Shown here: one piece after another, positions 7,379 to 15,690 of the stretch
Position numbering within the stretch: the first letter of the stretch is position 1
Layout of the letters: every line of letters begins with the position of its first letter
Assembly: GCF_900129175.1 (NCBI RefSeq)
Contig: NZ_FQUI01000023.1
Location: forward strand, 1 to 35,560
Origin: Marinitoga hydrogenitolerans DSM 16785
Lineage (GTDB): Bacteria > Thermotogota > Thermotogae > Petrotogales > Petrotogaceae
Reading direction: 5' to 3'
DNA length: 35,560 bases
Program-made: the position numbers and the translations under genes
The notes under the pieces: generated by a model
The model's database searches: none
Seen by the model: the letters and a program-made list of their open reading frames with translations, nothing else
Told to the model about the DNA's origin: nothing

Positions 7379-8470
7379 ATGAAGAAAGCTGTACTTTTTG
7401 TTTTATTATTGACATTAGTTGTTTCATCTTTTGCTTTCAAAGTTATTATGGTAACAGACGTAGGGGGTTTAGGAGACAAATCATTTAATGACGGTTCATG
7501 GGCTGGCGTTTTAAAAGCAAAAGATAAATATGGAATTGACGTTCAAGTTATTCAATCTAAAGAGCAAAGTGATTATGTTGATAATTTATCAAATGCTGCA
7601 AAAGAAGCCGACGTTGTTATTGCTGTTGGATTTATGATGAGTAACGCATTATTTGATGTTGCTCCACAATATCCAAGCACGAAATTTATAGGTATCGATA
7701 TTGCTCCTTCAGAAGGCGGAAATGTACCTAAAAACGTTCAATTATATTTGTTTAAAGAACAGGAATCTGCATTTTTCGTAGGATATTTGGCAGCTGCTAT
7801 GACAAAAACAGGAAAAGTTGGATTCATTGGTGGTATTGCTATTCCTCCAGTTGAAAGATTTAGATATGGTTATGTAGCTGGAGTTAAAGCTTACAATGAT
7901 ATTTATGGTGAAAATGTTGAAGTTGTTGTAGGATATACAGAATCATTTACAGATGCAGCAAAAGGAAAATCAATGGCATTAGCACAATATGCTGAAGGTG
8001 CAGATATTATTTTTGCAGCAGCTGGTGCTTGTGGAAATGGTGTTATTGATGCAGCAAAGGAAAAATCATTAAAATTATATGGAATTAATGCAGATGCTGA
8101 TTTAGCAGAAGTTATTGATGCATATTATGAAAAAGGTGAAGGATATTTTGCAATTGGTGTTGACTCAGATCAAGATTATATGGCACCTGGATATGTGTTA
8201 GCAAGCGCTCTAAAAAGAGTTGATAATGCATCTTACTACGGTGTTAGAGACGCATATAGAAACAGATTTAAAGGTGGTTTAGAAGTATTAGGCGCTCAAG
8301 AAGATGGTGTAAGTTTATCACCTATGAAATACACAAAAGGTTTAGTTTCTGCAAGAATATTAGCTGAAATAGAATACTTAAATTATGCAATAAAAACTGG
8401 ATTATTAGTAGTTCCTGATAATGAAAATGATTTAAATAATTTCTCTGTTGATGTTGAATTTCCATTTTAA
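7379..8470 (+). CDS. BMP-family substrate-binding protein of a nucleoside-type ABC importer
   Basis: The extracellular binding protein of the importer encoded downstream. The 363-residue precursor has a signal peptide (KKAVLFVLLLTLVVSSFAF) but no lipobox Cys, so it is probably released or held without a lipid anchor, as in other Thermotogota. The mature N-terminus KVIMVTDVGGLGDKSFND is the hallmark of BMP/PnrA proteins, whose Asp and Asn contact the nucleoside. DVVIAVGFMMSNAL, KVGFIGG and FAAAGACGNGVIDAA are further family blocks. Nucleosides are the known ligands of this family; the exact one is inference. Two stem-loops after the stop may keep its expression above that of the membrane parts. 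Confidence 0.93.
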   Translation: MKKAVLFVLLLTLVVSSFAFKVIMVTDVGGLGDKSFNDGSWAGVLKAKDKYGIDVQVIQSKEQSDYVDNLSNAAKEADVVIAVGFMMSNALFDVAPQYPSTKFIGIDIAPSEGGNVPKNVQLYLFKEQESAFFVGYLAAAMTKTGKVGFIGGIAIPPVERFRYGYVAGVKAYNDIYGENVEVVVGYTESFTDAAKGKSMALAQYAEGADIIFAAAGACGNGVIDAAKEKSLKLYGINADADLAEVIDAYYEKGEGYFAIGVDSDQDYMAPGYVLASALKRVDNASYYGVRDAYRNRFKGGLEVLGAQEDGVSLSPMKYTKGLVSARILAEIEYLNYAIKTGLLVVPDNENDLNNFSVDVEFPF

Positions 8471-8499
8471 TTTGAATTAAAATTAGAAATAAATTTAGG

Positions 8500-8516
8500 G
8501 GCGGGGTATTCCCGCC
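8500..8516 (+). terminator. Stem-loop after the binding-protein gene, possible attenuator
   Basis: GGCGGG (8500-8505) pairs with CCCGCC (8511-8516), a G+C stem that stands out in this A+T-rich gap. It is followed by TTATTTATAAATTTT, which is only weakly T-rich, so termination is probably partial. The ATPase gene downstream belongs to the same transporter. Confidence 0.5.
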
Positions 8517-8537
8517 TTATTTATAAATTTTAGAACT

Positions 8538-8585
8538 TTAATAATTTGTAAATATCAAAAAAAATTGGTATTTACAAATTATTAA
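8538..8585 (+). repeat. Long 19-bp stem-loop between the binding protein and ATPase genes
   Basis: Arms 8538-8556 and 8567-8585 pair over 19 bp with a single G:U, around a 10-base A-rich loop. The arms are almost pure A+T, so it is not a classic terminator. It may be an RNA processing or stability element, or a protein-binding dyad. The rest of the 253-base gap (8586-8709) is A+T-rich, with no gene and no firm promoter seen. Confidence 0.6.
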
Positions 8586-8723
8586 GGTGTTTTATTAATT
8601 ACGGATTGTATATAAATTTTAAAATGAAATTCTCACAAAATTTTTATCTATTGATGAATATTTTATTTATATATTTCATATAAATTAGTTTTTTAAAGAT
8701 ATTAATGTTAGGAGGTGTAAAAG

Positions 8724-10316
8724 TTGAGTATAGATTTATCTTCCATTAATAAAAAGGAATATGCTGTAATAATGAAAGATATTGTTAAGCAATTCCCAAA
8801 AGTATTAGCTAATGATCATGTTAATTTTTTTGTAAAAAAGGGAGAGGTCCACTCAATTATTGGTGAAAACGGTGCAGGAAAATCTACATTAATGAATCAA
8901 TTATATGGTTTATACACACCAACTTCAGGAGATATTTATATCTTGGGTGAAAAAAAGGTATTTAAAGGACCTGGTGATGCTATTAGAAGCGGTATTGGTA
9001 TGGTCCACCAACATTTTATGCTGGTAGATACTTTAACTGTTGCCGAAAATATTGTATTGGGTTCAGAACCTAAAACTGGAATGATTTTTGATCTTAAAAG
9101 AGCTAGAAAAGAAGTTAAAGAACTTTCTGAAAAGTATGGATTATTTGTTGATGTTGATGCAAAAATTGAAGATATTCCTGTTGGAATGCAACAAAGAGTT
9201 GAAATTTTAAAAACTATTTATAGAGGTGCAGAAATACTTATATTAGACGAACCTACAGCTGTTTTAACTCCACAAGAAACTGAAGAATTATTTGGAATTA
9301 TTAGAAAATTAAAAGAAGATGGTAAAACTATTATTTTCATTTCCCATAAACTTCATGAAGTTATGGAGATAAGTGATAATATTACTGTTATGAGATTAGG
9401 GAAAGTCACCGGTAATGTTGCTGCAAAAGATACAAATGCTAGGGAACTTGCAAATATGATGGTTGGTAGAGAAGTTGTATTGAGAATTGAGAAAAAAGAA
9501 AAGACTCCTGGTAATGTTGCTGTAGAAGTTGAAAATTTATGGGTTAAAGATAATAGAAATCTTGAAGCTGTAAAAGGTATTAGTTTTAAAATAAGAAAAG
9601 GCGAAGTTTTAGGTGTTGCTGGTGTTGCTGGTAATGGGCAAACTGAATTAGTTGAAGCTTTAACAGGTTTAAGAAAAATAGAAAAAGGTAAATATATATA
9701 TAATGGTGAGGATGTTACGAAAAAAACTGTTAGAGAGTTGAGAGAAAGAAATATTGGTCATATCCCAGAAGACAGATATAAATATGCTATGGTAAAGGAA
9801 TTTCCAAATTATTATAATTTAATTTTAGGAAAACATTATAAAGAGCCTTTTGCTAAAAATGGTTTCTTAAATCATAAAGTAATTAATAAAAATGCGGATA
9901 TTTTAATAAAAAGGTTTGATGTTAGACCACCGGATGGAACAATACCAACTGGAAATTTATCTGGAGGAAATCAACAAAAAGTTGTTATTGCGAGAGAAGT
10001 TAGTTTTAATCCTGAATTTATCGTTATTGCCCAGCCTACCAGAGGGTTGGATGTTGGTGCTATTGAATATGTTCATAAGGAAATTTTAAATCTTAGAGAT
10101 AAAGATGTTGCTGTATTGTTAGTTTCTATGGAATTAGAAGAAGTATTATCTCTTTCTGATAGAATCATTGTTATGTATGAAGGTGAAATTATGGGTGAAG
10201 TTAAACCTGAAGAAGTTACAATTGAAGAGTTGGGTTTAATGATGGCTGGTCATAAAATTGAAGATATAAAACTTGAAGAAAAGCTGGCACATGGAGGGGA
10301 TTCAATTGAAAATTAA
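8724..10316 (+). CDS. Double-domain ATPase of the nucleoside-type ABC importer
   Basis: Energises the BMP-type importer. The 530 residues hold two ABC domains. The first is complete: Walker A GENGAGKST (47-55), signature VGMQQRVEI and Walker B ILILDEPTAVL. The second has a lysine-less Walker A (GVAGNGQTE), a good signature LSGGNQQK and Walker B IAQPTRGLDVGA with Gln for Glu. This asymmetry is normal for the RbsA/NupO type. The start is TTG at 8724, set by AGGAGGTG eight bases before it. It overlaps the first permease gene by 11 bases. Confidence 0.95.
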   Translation: MSIDLSSINKKEYAVIMKDIVKQFPKVLANDHVNFFVKKGEVHSIIGENGAGKSTLMNQLYGLYTPTSGDIYILGEKKVFKGPGDAIRSGIGMVHQHFMLVDTLTVAENIVLGSEPKTGMIFDLKRARKEVKELSEKYGLFVDVDAKIEDIPVGMQQRVEILKTIYRGAEILILDEPTAVLTPQETEELFGIIRKLKEDGKTIIFISHKLHEVMEISDNITVMRLGKVTGNVAAKDTNARELANMMVGREVVLRIEKKEKTPGNVAVEVENLWVKDNRNLEAVKGISFKIRKGEVLGVAGVAGNGQTELVEALTGLRKIEKGKYIYNGEDVTKKTVRELRERNIGHIPEDRYKYAMVKEFPNYYNLILGKHYKEPFAKNGFLNHKVINKNADILIKRFDVRPPDGTIPTGNLSGGNQQKVVIAREVSFNPEFIVIAQPTRGLDVGAIEYVHKEILNLRDKDVAVLLVSMELEEVLSLSDRIIVMYEGEIMGEVKPEEVTIEELGLMMAGHKIEDIKLEEKLAHGGDSIEN

Positions 10317-11367
10317 ACTCTCAAAAAAAACTATGAGTATTTTAGTTCCTGTAACAGCAGTAATCATTGCTTTATTTATTGCAGCAATTGTTATATTATT
10401 AATAGGTAAAAATCCAATAGCTGCATATTGGGTTATGTTACAAGGAGCTTTTGGTGGAAAAGCTGCATGGGCTGCAAATATTTCTAAAATGATGTCACTT
10501 GTTTTAACTGGGTTGGCTGTTGGATTTGGATTTAGAGCAGGAATATTTAATATTGGTGCTGAAGGACAATTGATGATGGGTGCAATTTTTGCTACATTTG
10601 TAGGAATAAATTTAGGTAATGTTTCTCCCGCATTTGCTATACCTATCACTATGTTAGCCGGAATTTTAGGCGGAGCATTTTGGGCTTCTATTGCTGGATA
10701 TTTAAAAGCAATGACTGGAGCTCATGAAGTTATTACAACAATAATGCTTAACTGGATTGCTGTATATTTAACTAATTATTTTGTAGTTGGTCCTTTGGCT
10801 GTTGGTCAAGGTGTTCCAAAATCTCCTGAAATAGCTCAAAGTGCTCAATTACCACCATTAATGACTGTTCAAGCAAATACTTTACCCTCTGGAATAATTG
10901 TTTCAATAATTGCTGCAATTTTAGTTTATATACTATTAGAAAAAACTACAACTGGATATGAAGTTAAAGCTGTTGGTTTTAATCCATATGCTGCTGAAGC
11001 TGGTGCTATATCATTAAGTAAAAATATAGTTTTAACAATGGCTATTAGTGGGGCTTTAGCTGGTTTAGCTGGTTCTATGGAAGTTATGGCGATTCATCAT
11101 AGAATTTTTGGTGATTTTAGTGGTGGTAAGGGTTTTGATGGTATATCTATCGCATTAATAGGTCAAAATAATCCTATTGGTATTATTTTTGCTGCATTCT
11201 TAATATCTTCATTAAGAACAGGATCTAATGCTATGCAATTCGCAAAAGTTCCTGATGATATAGTTACAATTATTCAAGGTATTATTATCTTCCTTGTAGC
11301 AGCTGATAGAATAGTTAGAACCTTAATAATGAAATTTGCTTCTCCTAAAGGTGGTGAATCTAAATGA
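10306..11367 (+). CDS. Permease 1 of the nucleoside-type ABC importer
   Basis: One of the two membrane subunits of the BMP-type importer, about 353 residues with eight to ten spans. Family blocks include GFRAGIFNIGAEGQLMMGA and GAHEVITTIMLNWIA, the cytoplasmic loop that meets the ATPase, and AVGFNPYAAEAGAIS. I choose the TTG at 10306 because GGAGGGG sits six bases before it (10293-10299); an ATG at 10273 lies deep inside the ATPase gene and has no ribosome-binding site. It overlaps the ATPase gene by 11 bases and the second permease gene by four (ATGA), so all three are translationally coupled. Confidence 0.93.
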   Translation: MKIKLSKKTMSILVPVTAVIIALFIAAIVILLIGKNPIAAYWVMLQGAFGGKAAWAANISKMMSLVLTGLAVGFGFRAGIFNIGAEGQLMMGAIFATFVGINLGNVSPAFAIPITMLAGILGGAFWASIAGYLKAMTGAHEVITTIMLNWIAVYLTNYFVVGPLAVGQGVPKSPEIAQSAQLPPLMTVQANTLPSGIIVSIIAAILVYILLEKTTTGYEVKAVGFNPYAAEAGAISLSKNIVLTMAISGALAGLAGSMEVMAIHHRIFGDFSGGKGFDGISIALIGQNNPIGIIFAAFLISSLRTGSNAMQFAKVPDDIVTIIQGIIIFLVAADRIVRTLIMKFASPKGGESK

Positions 11368-12314
11368 ATGTTTTTGAAGCCATAATATATAGTTTTTCCA
11401 CACCTATATTTTATAAATTAATGCTTATGAGTGCAACTCCTTTAATTTTTGCTGCATTAGGCGGCGTTTATAGTGAAATTACTGGTGTTACAAATATCGC
11501 TTTAGAAGGTATAATGAAGATTGGCGCCTTTACTGCTGTAGTGTTTACTTTTTATACGGGAAATCCCTGGTTAGGACTTTTAGGAGCCATTGTCTCCGGT
11601 ATAATGTTAGCTTGGTTACATGCTTATGTGTCTATAAGATGGAGCGCTGACCAAATCGTTAGTGCTACTGCCTTAATTCTTATTGCATCAGGTTTGTCTG
11701 CTTTTTTAATGGAACCAATTTTTGGTCATTCCGGACAAACAGATTTTGTTGCGAAAATACCAAAAGTAAAAATTCCTGCCGTTCAAGATGTTCCATTTTT
11801 AGGTCAAATTTTTGATGAAATGAGTATTTTTGTTTATTTAGCTTTTATTGCTGTCGCCTTAAGTTGGTTTTTAATATATAAAACTCCTTTAGGATTAAGG
11901 ATGAGAGCTGTTGGTGAAAATCCTAAATCCGCTGATACTTTGGGTGTCAATGTTTTTAGAATTAGATATTTTGGTGTTTTAATGAGTGGTGTTTTAGCTG
12001 CTTTTGCTGGTGCATATTTGAGTATTGGAGAGTTAGGACAGTTTCAAGAAAATATGCCTAGTGGTAAAGGTTTTATTGCATTAGCTGCTATGATTCTTGG
12101 TAATTGGAATCCAGTTGGTGCAATGTGGGCTGCATTATTATTCGGTGCTTCAGATGCTTTAAATATCCAATTACAATCAATTCTTGATATACCACCTGAA
12201 ATGAAAGCTTTGCTTAATTTATTACCATTTGTAATTACAATAGTTGTTGTTAGTGGATTTGTTGGTAAAACAAGACCACCAGCTGCTGATGGTATTCCTT
12301 ACGAAAAAGAATAA
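11364..12314 (+). CDS. Permease 2 of the nucleoside-type ABC importer
   Basis: The second membrane subunit, 316 residues and shorter than permease 1, as is usual for this transporter class. It shows GGVYSEITGVTNIALEGIMK near the N-terminus, matching the GIFNIGAEGQL block of its partner, and LRMRAVGENPKSADTLGVNV, the coupling-loop equivalent. Its start overlaps the end of permease 1 (ATGA). A strong terminator follows at 12319-12349, so it ends the operon that begins at 5391. Confidence 0.93.
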   Translation: MNVFEAIIYSFSTPIFYKLMLMSATPLIFAALGGVYSEITGVTNIALEGIMKIGAFTAVVFTFYTGNPWLGLLGAIVSGIMLAWLHAYVSIRWSADQIVSATALILIASGLSAFLMEPIFGHSGQTDFVAKIPKVKIPAVQDVPFLGQIFDEMSIFVYLAFIAVALSWFLIYKTPLGLRMRAVGENPKSADTLGVNVFRIRYFGVLMSGVLAAFAGAYLSIGELGQFQENMPSGKGFIALAAMILGNWNPVGAMWAALLFGASDALNIQLQSILDIPPEMKALLNLLPFVITIVVVSGFVGKTRPPAADGIPYEKE

Positions 12315-12318
12315 TTTA

Positions 12319-12349
12319 AAAAAGCTCCAGATTCTTTCTGGAGCTTTTT
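12319..12349. terminator. Bidirectional terminator between the importer and DUF4097 genes
   Basis: A 13-bp stem (12319-12331 with 12337-12349) with core AGCTCCAGA/TCTGGAGCT and a 5-base loop. A-runs on one side and T-runs on the other serve both converging operons. Confidence 0.88.
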
Positions 12350-12366
12350 AAATTAATAACAAATTG

Positions 12367-13263
12367 TCATTTTTCTATATTCTCTTTTAAAAATATCTCT
12401 GCATCTTCTTTTGTATAACCAACATTTTCAAGTAATTCAACAGCAAATTCTTCACTAATTTTTTTTGATTTTAACAATTCTAAAATCTTTCTTTCCTCTG
12501 GTGTAAAAAGTTTTGATTCTATATTTGTCTCTGTAGTCTTTTTTTCTTTATTTTTATGTTTTTCTTCTTTTTTTGATTTTATTGTTAAATCTCCACTAAC
12601 ACTTTTAAAATTAATAAATCTTTTTTCTGAAATCCCTCCAACTTTTAATGGTATATTTGAATGAATTTCACCTGATAGTGATGAATCCTTTGTTATATTT
12701 ATCTCATCATTTCCTAAAACAAATAAATCGATATCTCCCGAAACAGTCTTTATTGAACATGCAAAGTCACTATTTAAATAATCTATCTCACAATCTCCTG
12801 ATACTGTTTTTACTTTTATGAAATCTATTATAGAATTAGATGTTTCAATATCTCCACTGGTTGAATTATACTCTAAATGTTTGATTTTCGAATTATATAT
12901 ATTTATATCTCCTGATACTGTTTTTAAAAATAATTTTTCAAGAGAAACATCGTTTAAAGTAATATCACCACTTACTGAATTAATATTTAAATCAATAATA
13001 TCATTGTTAATCTTCAATTTTGCATCTCCATGAGAAAATGAATTAAAAGAAAAACCTAATATCTTCGATATAAAAGAATTTGAATTTTGTTCTATTTTTA
13101 AATACCATATTCCATCTCTTACATAATTTTCTATTTTTACATTTTCAGGAAAATCTTCATACTCAAAAACAACATCTTTATTATACAAAATATCAATATC
13201 TATATTTATAAAGTCTAAAAAAATACCTTTAACTTTTTTTTCAGGAACTAAAATACCATTCAT
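12367..13263 (-). CDS. DUF4097-family repeat protein
   Basis: A 298-residue protein built on at least six repeats of about 20 residues, each centred on SGD (SVSGDITLN, TVSGDINIY, STSGDIETS, TVSGDCEID, TVSGDIDLF, SVSGDLTIK). This is typical of DUF4097, a right-handed beta-solenoid-like fold often described as a putative adhesin. There is no signal peptide or membrane segment. The C-terminus has a lysine-rich linker and a small helical domain (PEERKILELLKSKKISEEF and LLENVGYTKEDAEIFL), similar in style to the C-terminus of its neighbour. Its start overlaps the DUF2089 gene by four bases. The pair likely acts together; the biochemical role is unknown. Confidence 0.82.
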   Translation of the reverse strand: MNGILVPEKKVKGIFLDFINIDIDILYNKDVVFEYEDFPENVKIENYVRDGIWYLKIEQNSNSFISKILGFSFNSFSHGDAKLKINNDIIDLNINSVSGDITLNDVSLEKLFLKTVSGDINIYNSKIKHLEYNSTSGDIETSNSIIDFIKVKTVSGDCEIDYLNSDFACSIKTVSGDIDLFVLGNDEINITKDSSLSGEIHSNIPLKVGGISEKRFINFKSVSGDLTIKSKKEEKHKNKEKKTTETNIESKLFTPEERKILELLKSKKISEEFAVELLENVGYTKEDAEIFLKENIEK

Positions 13264-13637
13264 TTTTCTCCCCTCTCTCCCCTTAAAATTTCTTTTGCTT
13301 CCTCAGGTGTTAATTCTCCTTTTTCTATTTTTTCAAGAATTTTTAAGGTGTCAATATTGGATTTTTCCTCTGAAAACCCCATTGCTCTAACAACACCTTC
13401 TAATCTTGCTTTTGCTGTAGGATAAGATATTCCAATTTCTTTTTGTACATCAGAAAGATTTCCACGATTTTTAATAAAAATTTTTAAAAAATATAATTGT
13501 TCATCTGAAAGTCTGGCGAAATCATCTAAATAAAAACTTCCACGAATAGTAACATCACATTCTGGACATTTAAACTCTGAAATGATCAATTCTCCTCCAC
13601 ATACAGGACAACGAGTTAACCTATTATTTTTTTTCAT
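13260..13637 (-). CDS. DUF2089-family zinc-ribbon and helix-turn-helix protein, probable regulator
   Basis: A 125-residue protein. The N-terminal zinc ribbon has four cysteines (CPVCGG at about 9-14 and CPEC at about 24-27). A helix-turn-helix-like segment follows (LSDVQKEIGISYPTAKARLEGVV, about 57-79), then a C-terminal helical tail. This order is that of DUF2089 proteins. DNA binding is inferred from the fold. It is first in a two-gene operon with the DUF4097 gene. Its own promoter is embedded in a large palindrome (13677-13711), which strongly suggests autoregulation. GGAG precedes the ATG by nine bases. Confidence 0.82.
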   Translation of the reverse strand: MKKNNRLTRCPVCGGELIISEFKCPECDVTIRGSFYLDDFARLSDEQLYFLKIFIKNRGNLSDVQKEIGISYPTAKARLEGVVRAMGFSEEKSNIDTLKILEKIEKGELTPEEAKEILRGERGEK

Positions 13638-13674
13638 AAATCCATCTCCTTTTTAAGCTTTTTGTTATAATAAA

Positions 13675-13703
13675 ATAATACCACTTAACTTTAAAAAAGT
13701 CAA
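13675..13703 (-). promoter_or_regulatory. Promoter of the DUF2089-DUF4097 operon
   Basis: Minus strand TTGACT (13703-13698), 17-base spacer, TATTAT (13680-13675), with an expected start near 13668. Both boxes lie in, or at the edge of, the palindrome 13677-13711. Confidence 0.8.
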
Positions 13704-13711
13704 GTGGTATT
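13677..13711. promoter_or_regulatory. Operator-like 15-bp palindrome covering the DUF2089 promoter
   Basis: AATACCACTTAACTT (13677-13691) and AAGTCAAGTGGTATT (13697-13711) are complementary at 14 of 15 positions, with a T/C difference that pairs as G:U in RNA. The 5-base centre lies inside the -10/-35 spacer. A protein bound here would block RNA polymerase directly. Confidence 0.7.
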
Positions 13712-13762
13712 TACTATTTTTTTATCTTTAAAAGAATATTTTTTAAAATAACTAAATTTTGA

Positions 13763-14353
13763 TTAAATAATTTTCACTTCATCATTCAATTTTTCTATTT
13801 CCAATATTTCTTTCATGTTTTTTTCATTAACACTTTTTATGTAATTTTCTAAGACTATAATATTAAACTTTTTTTCCAATGCCGTTTTTATTGTTTCCAA
13901 AACACATACATCACCTGCTAACCCTAAAACAGCCAAATTCTTTATATTATTCTTTCTTAAATAATTTTCTAATTCTGTTGGTGCTTTAGAATTAAAATCT
14001 TCATAAAATGCTGAATAACTGTCTGTATTTTCAGTAGTTCCTTTTTTTATAAGAAAATCATAATGCGAAATAAATAATTCATTTCCAAATGTGTTTTTAA
14101 CACAATGTGGTGGCCATATTTTAAAAGAAATATGTTTTTTAGGATGATCATCCTTACTTGCAATTATTTTATATTTATTCTTTTTTGCGTAGTTTAAAAA
14201 ATCATTTACAGAGTTTATCCATTCTTCTGTTGTTCCTTTTACTGGTAATTCATCTGAACATCTTAATGTAAACCCATTTTGACAATCTACACACAATATT
14301 GCTGTATCTTCTGGATTATATCCAAGTTTTTTTAATTTTTCTATAATATCCAT
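13763..14353 (-). CDS. pncA: Nicotinamidase (isochorismatase-like hydrolase family)
   Basis: Converts nicotinamide to nicotinate for NAD salvage. The 196-residue protein carries the active-site Asp in LCVDCQNGF (about 20-28). The metal-site pattern SKDDHPKKHISF is followed by WPPHCV, the catalytic Lys lies in FLIKKGT, and the nucleophilic Cys lies in GLAGDVCVLET. The WPxHCV block together with the DxH metal site favours nicotinamidase over other isochorismatase relatives. The ATG at 14353 is chosen because GGAGGTG lies six bases before it; a TTG at 14368 would start on the Shine-Dalgarno itself. It stands alone with its own promoter. Confidence 0.9.
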   Translation of the reverse strand: MDIIEKLKKLGYNPEDTAILCVDCQNGFTLRCSDELPVKGTTEEWINSVNDFLNYAKKNKYKIIASKDDHPKKHISFKIWPPHCVKNTFGNELFISHYDFLIKKGTTENTDSYSAFYEDFNSKAPTELENYLRKNNIKNLAVLGLAGDVCVLETIKTALEKKFNIIVLENYIKSVNEKNMKEILEIEKLNDEVKII

Positions 14354-14385
14354 TTTTTTCACCTCCAAAAAAACTTTATATATTT

Positions 14386-14414
14386 ATTATACTATAATAC
14401 TGAGAAAATGATAA
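14386..14414 (-). promoter_or_regulatory. Promoter of the nicotinamidase gene
   Basis: Minus strand TTATCA (14414-14409), 17-base spacer, TATAAT (14391-14386), about 35 bases before the start codon. Confidence 0.7.
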
Positions 14415-14494
14415 ATATGATGAAAATCTTTTCATTATCTACATGAAATTGCTATTATTTAACATTATAGAAGGTTTTTTAAGGATAATAAGTA

Positions 14495-14503
14495 TGGTAT
14501 AAT
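14495..14503 (+). promoter_or_regulatory. Extended -10 promoter of the aminotransferase-serA operon
   Basis: TGGTATAAT, a TGn-extended -10, lies 37 bases before the ATG at 14541. The -35 position is only a T-run. Confidence 0.65.
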
Positions 14504-14540
14504 CACATAGGGAAATAATAATTTCAAGGAGGGTGATAAC

Positions 14541-15689
14541 ATGGCAAAAATGATACGAAAGAATTATTTATTAGCACCTGGACCAACTCCAGTTCCAATT
14601 GATTTACTTTTAGAAGGAGCAAAAGACACAATTCATCACAGAACACCTCAATATTTAGAAATTCAAAAAATAGCTTTAGATGGTGCAAAATATATTTTTA
14701 GAACTGAAAATCCTGTTTTTATTTTATCTTCTTCAGGTACAGGTGCCATGGAAGCTGCAGTTGCTAACACATTAACACCTGGTGATAAAGCTATAGTCGT
14801 TGTTGCTGGTAAATTTGGTGAAAGATGGATGGAAATATGTAAAGCATATGGTATAGAACCTATTGTTGTAGATTTAGAATGGGGAGACTACGTAAAACCT
14901 GAAACTATAAAAGAACTATTGGAAAAAAATCCTGATACAAAAGCTGTTTTTACAACATTGAGTGAAACATCAACTGGTACAGTACATCCAGTAAAAGAGA
15001 TTGCTGAAGTAGTCAAAGATACAAATGCTATTATTGTTGTTGATGCCATTAGCGGTATGTTAGCACAACCATTAGAAATGGATAATTGGAATTTAGATAT
15101 AGTAGTTACAGGTGTTCAAAAAGGATTCATGATGCCTCCTGGTATTGCCTTGATAAGTGTAAGTGAAAAGGCATGGAAGGTTATTGAAGAAAATAAAAAT
15201 CATCATTATTATTTTGATTTAAAGGCATATAAAAAGAAATATCCTGATTCACCATATACACCTCCAGTTAATTTAGTATACCAATTAGCTAAATCTGTTC
15301 AGATGATCGAAGATGAAAGTATTGAAAATGTTTGGGAAAGACATAAAATTATGGCAGACGCTACAAGAGCTGCTGTCCAAGCTATGGGATTAGAGTTGTT
15401 TGCAAAGAGACCTGGAAATGTTTTAACCTCTATTAAGGTTCCTGATGGTGTCGACGGTGGAAAAATTTTAAAATACTTAAGGGATGAAGAAGGCGTAACA
15501 TTTGCTGGTGGTCAAGCGCATTTAAAAGGGAAAATAATTAGGATTGCACATTTGGGATATATGTCAAAATATGATGTTATCGTAGGAATTTCTGCCTTAG
15601 AAATGGCTTTAAAGAAATTTGGATTTAATGTTGATTTGGGTTCTGGTGTAAAAGCTGCACAAGAAGTATTCATGAAAGAGGGTGTTTGA
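14541..15689 (+). CDS. Class V aminotransferase (serine-glyoxylate/alanine-glyoxylate type; probable phosphoserine or serine aminotransferase)
   Basis: A PLP-dependent enzyme of 382 residues. The N-terminus [12 protein letters not shown] is typical of the AGXT/SgaA branch of class [12 protein letters not shown] (about 64-74) binds the cofactor phosphate, VVDAISG contains Asp168 that contacts the pyridine nitrogen, and [11 protein letters not shown] carries the Schiff-base Lys194. It is followed one base later by a 3-phosphoglycerate dehydrogenase gene, so it most likely makes phosphoserine from phosphohydroxypyruvate, standing in for SerC; a similar gene pair is found in Thermotoga. Serine-glyoxylate or alanine-glyoxylate transamination is the alternative. 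GGAGGG precedes the ATG by eight bases. Confidence 0.88.
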   Translation: MAKMIRKNYLLAPGPTPVPIDLLLEGAKDTIHHRTPQYLEIQKIALDGAKYIFRTENPVFILSSSGTGAMEAAVANTLTPGDKAIVVVAGKFGERWMEICKAYGIEPIVVDLEWGDYVKPETIKELLEKNPDTKAVFTTLSETSTGTVHPVKEIAEVVKDTNAIIVVDAISGMLAQPLEMDNWNLDIVVTGVQKGFMMPPGIALISVSEKAWKVIEENKNHHYYFDLKAYKKKYPDSPYTPPVNLVYQLAKSVQMIEDESIENVWERHKIMADATRAAVQAMGLELFAKRPGNVLTSIKVPDGVDGGKILKYLRDEEGVTFAGGQAHLKGKIIRIAHLGYMSKYDVIVGISALEMALKKFGFNVDLGSGVKAAQEVFMKEGV

Positions 15690-15690
15690 T

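Noticed and set aside
10273-10305. Upstream ATG for the first permease
   Set aside because: It has no Shine-Dalgarno and would overlap the ATPase gene by 44 bases; the TTG at 10306 has GGAGGGG correctly spaced.
13677-13711. Palindrome considered as the terminator of the nicotinamidase gene
   Set aside because: On the minus strand the stem is followed by TTTTATTATAAC rather than a solid T-run, and both boxes of a good promoter lie in it; an operator is the better reading, though weak termination is not excluded.
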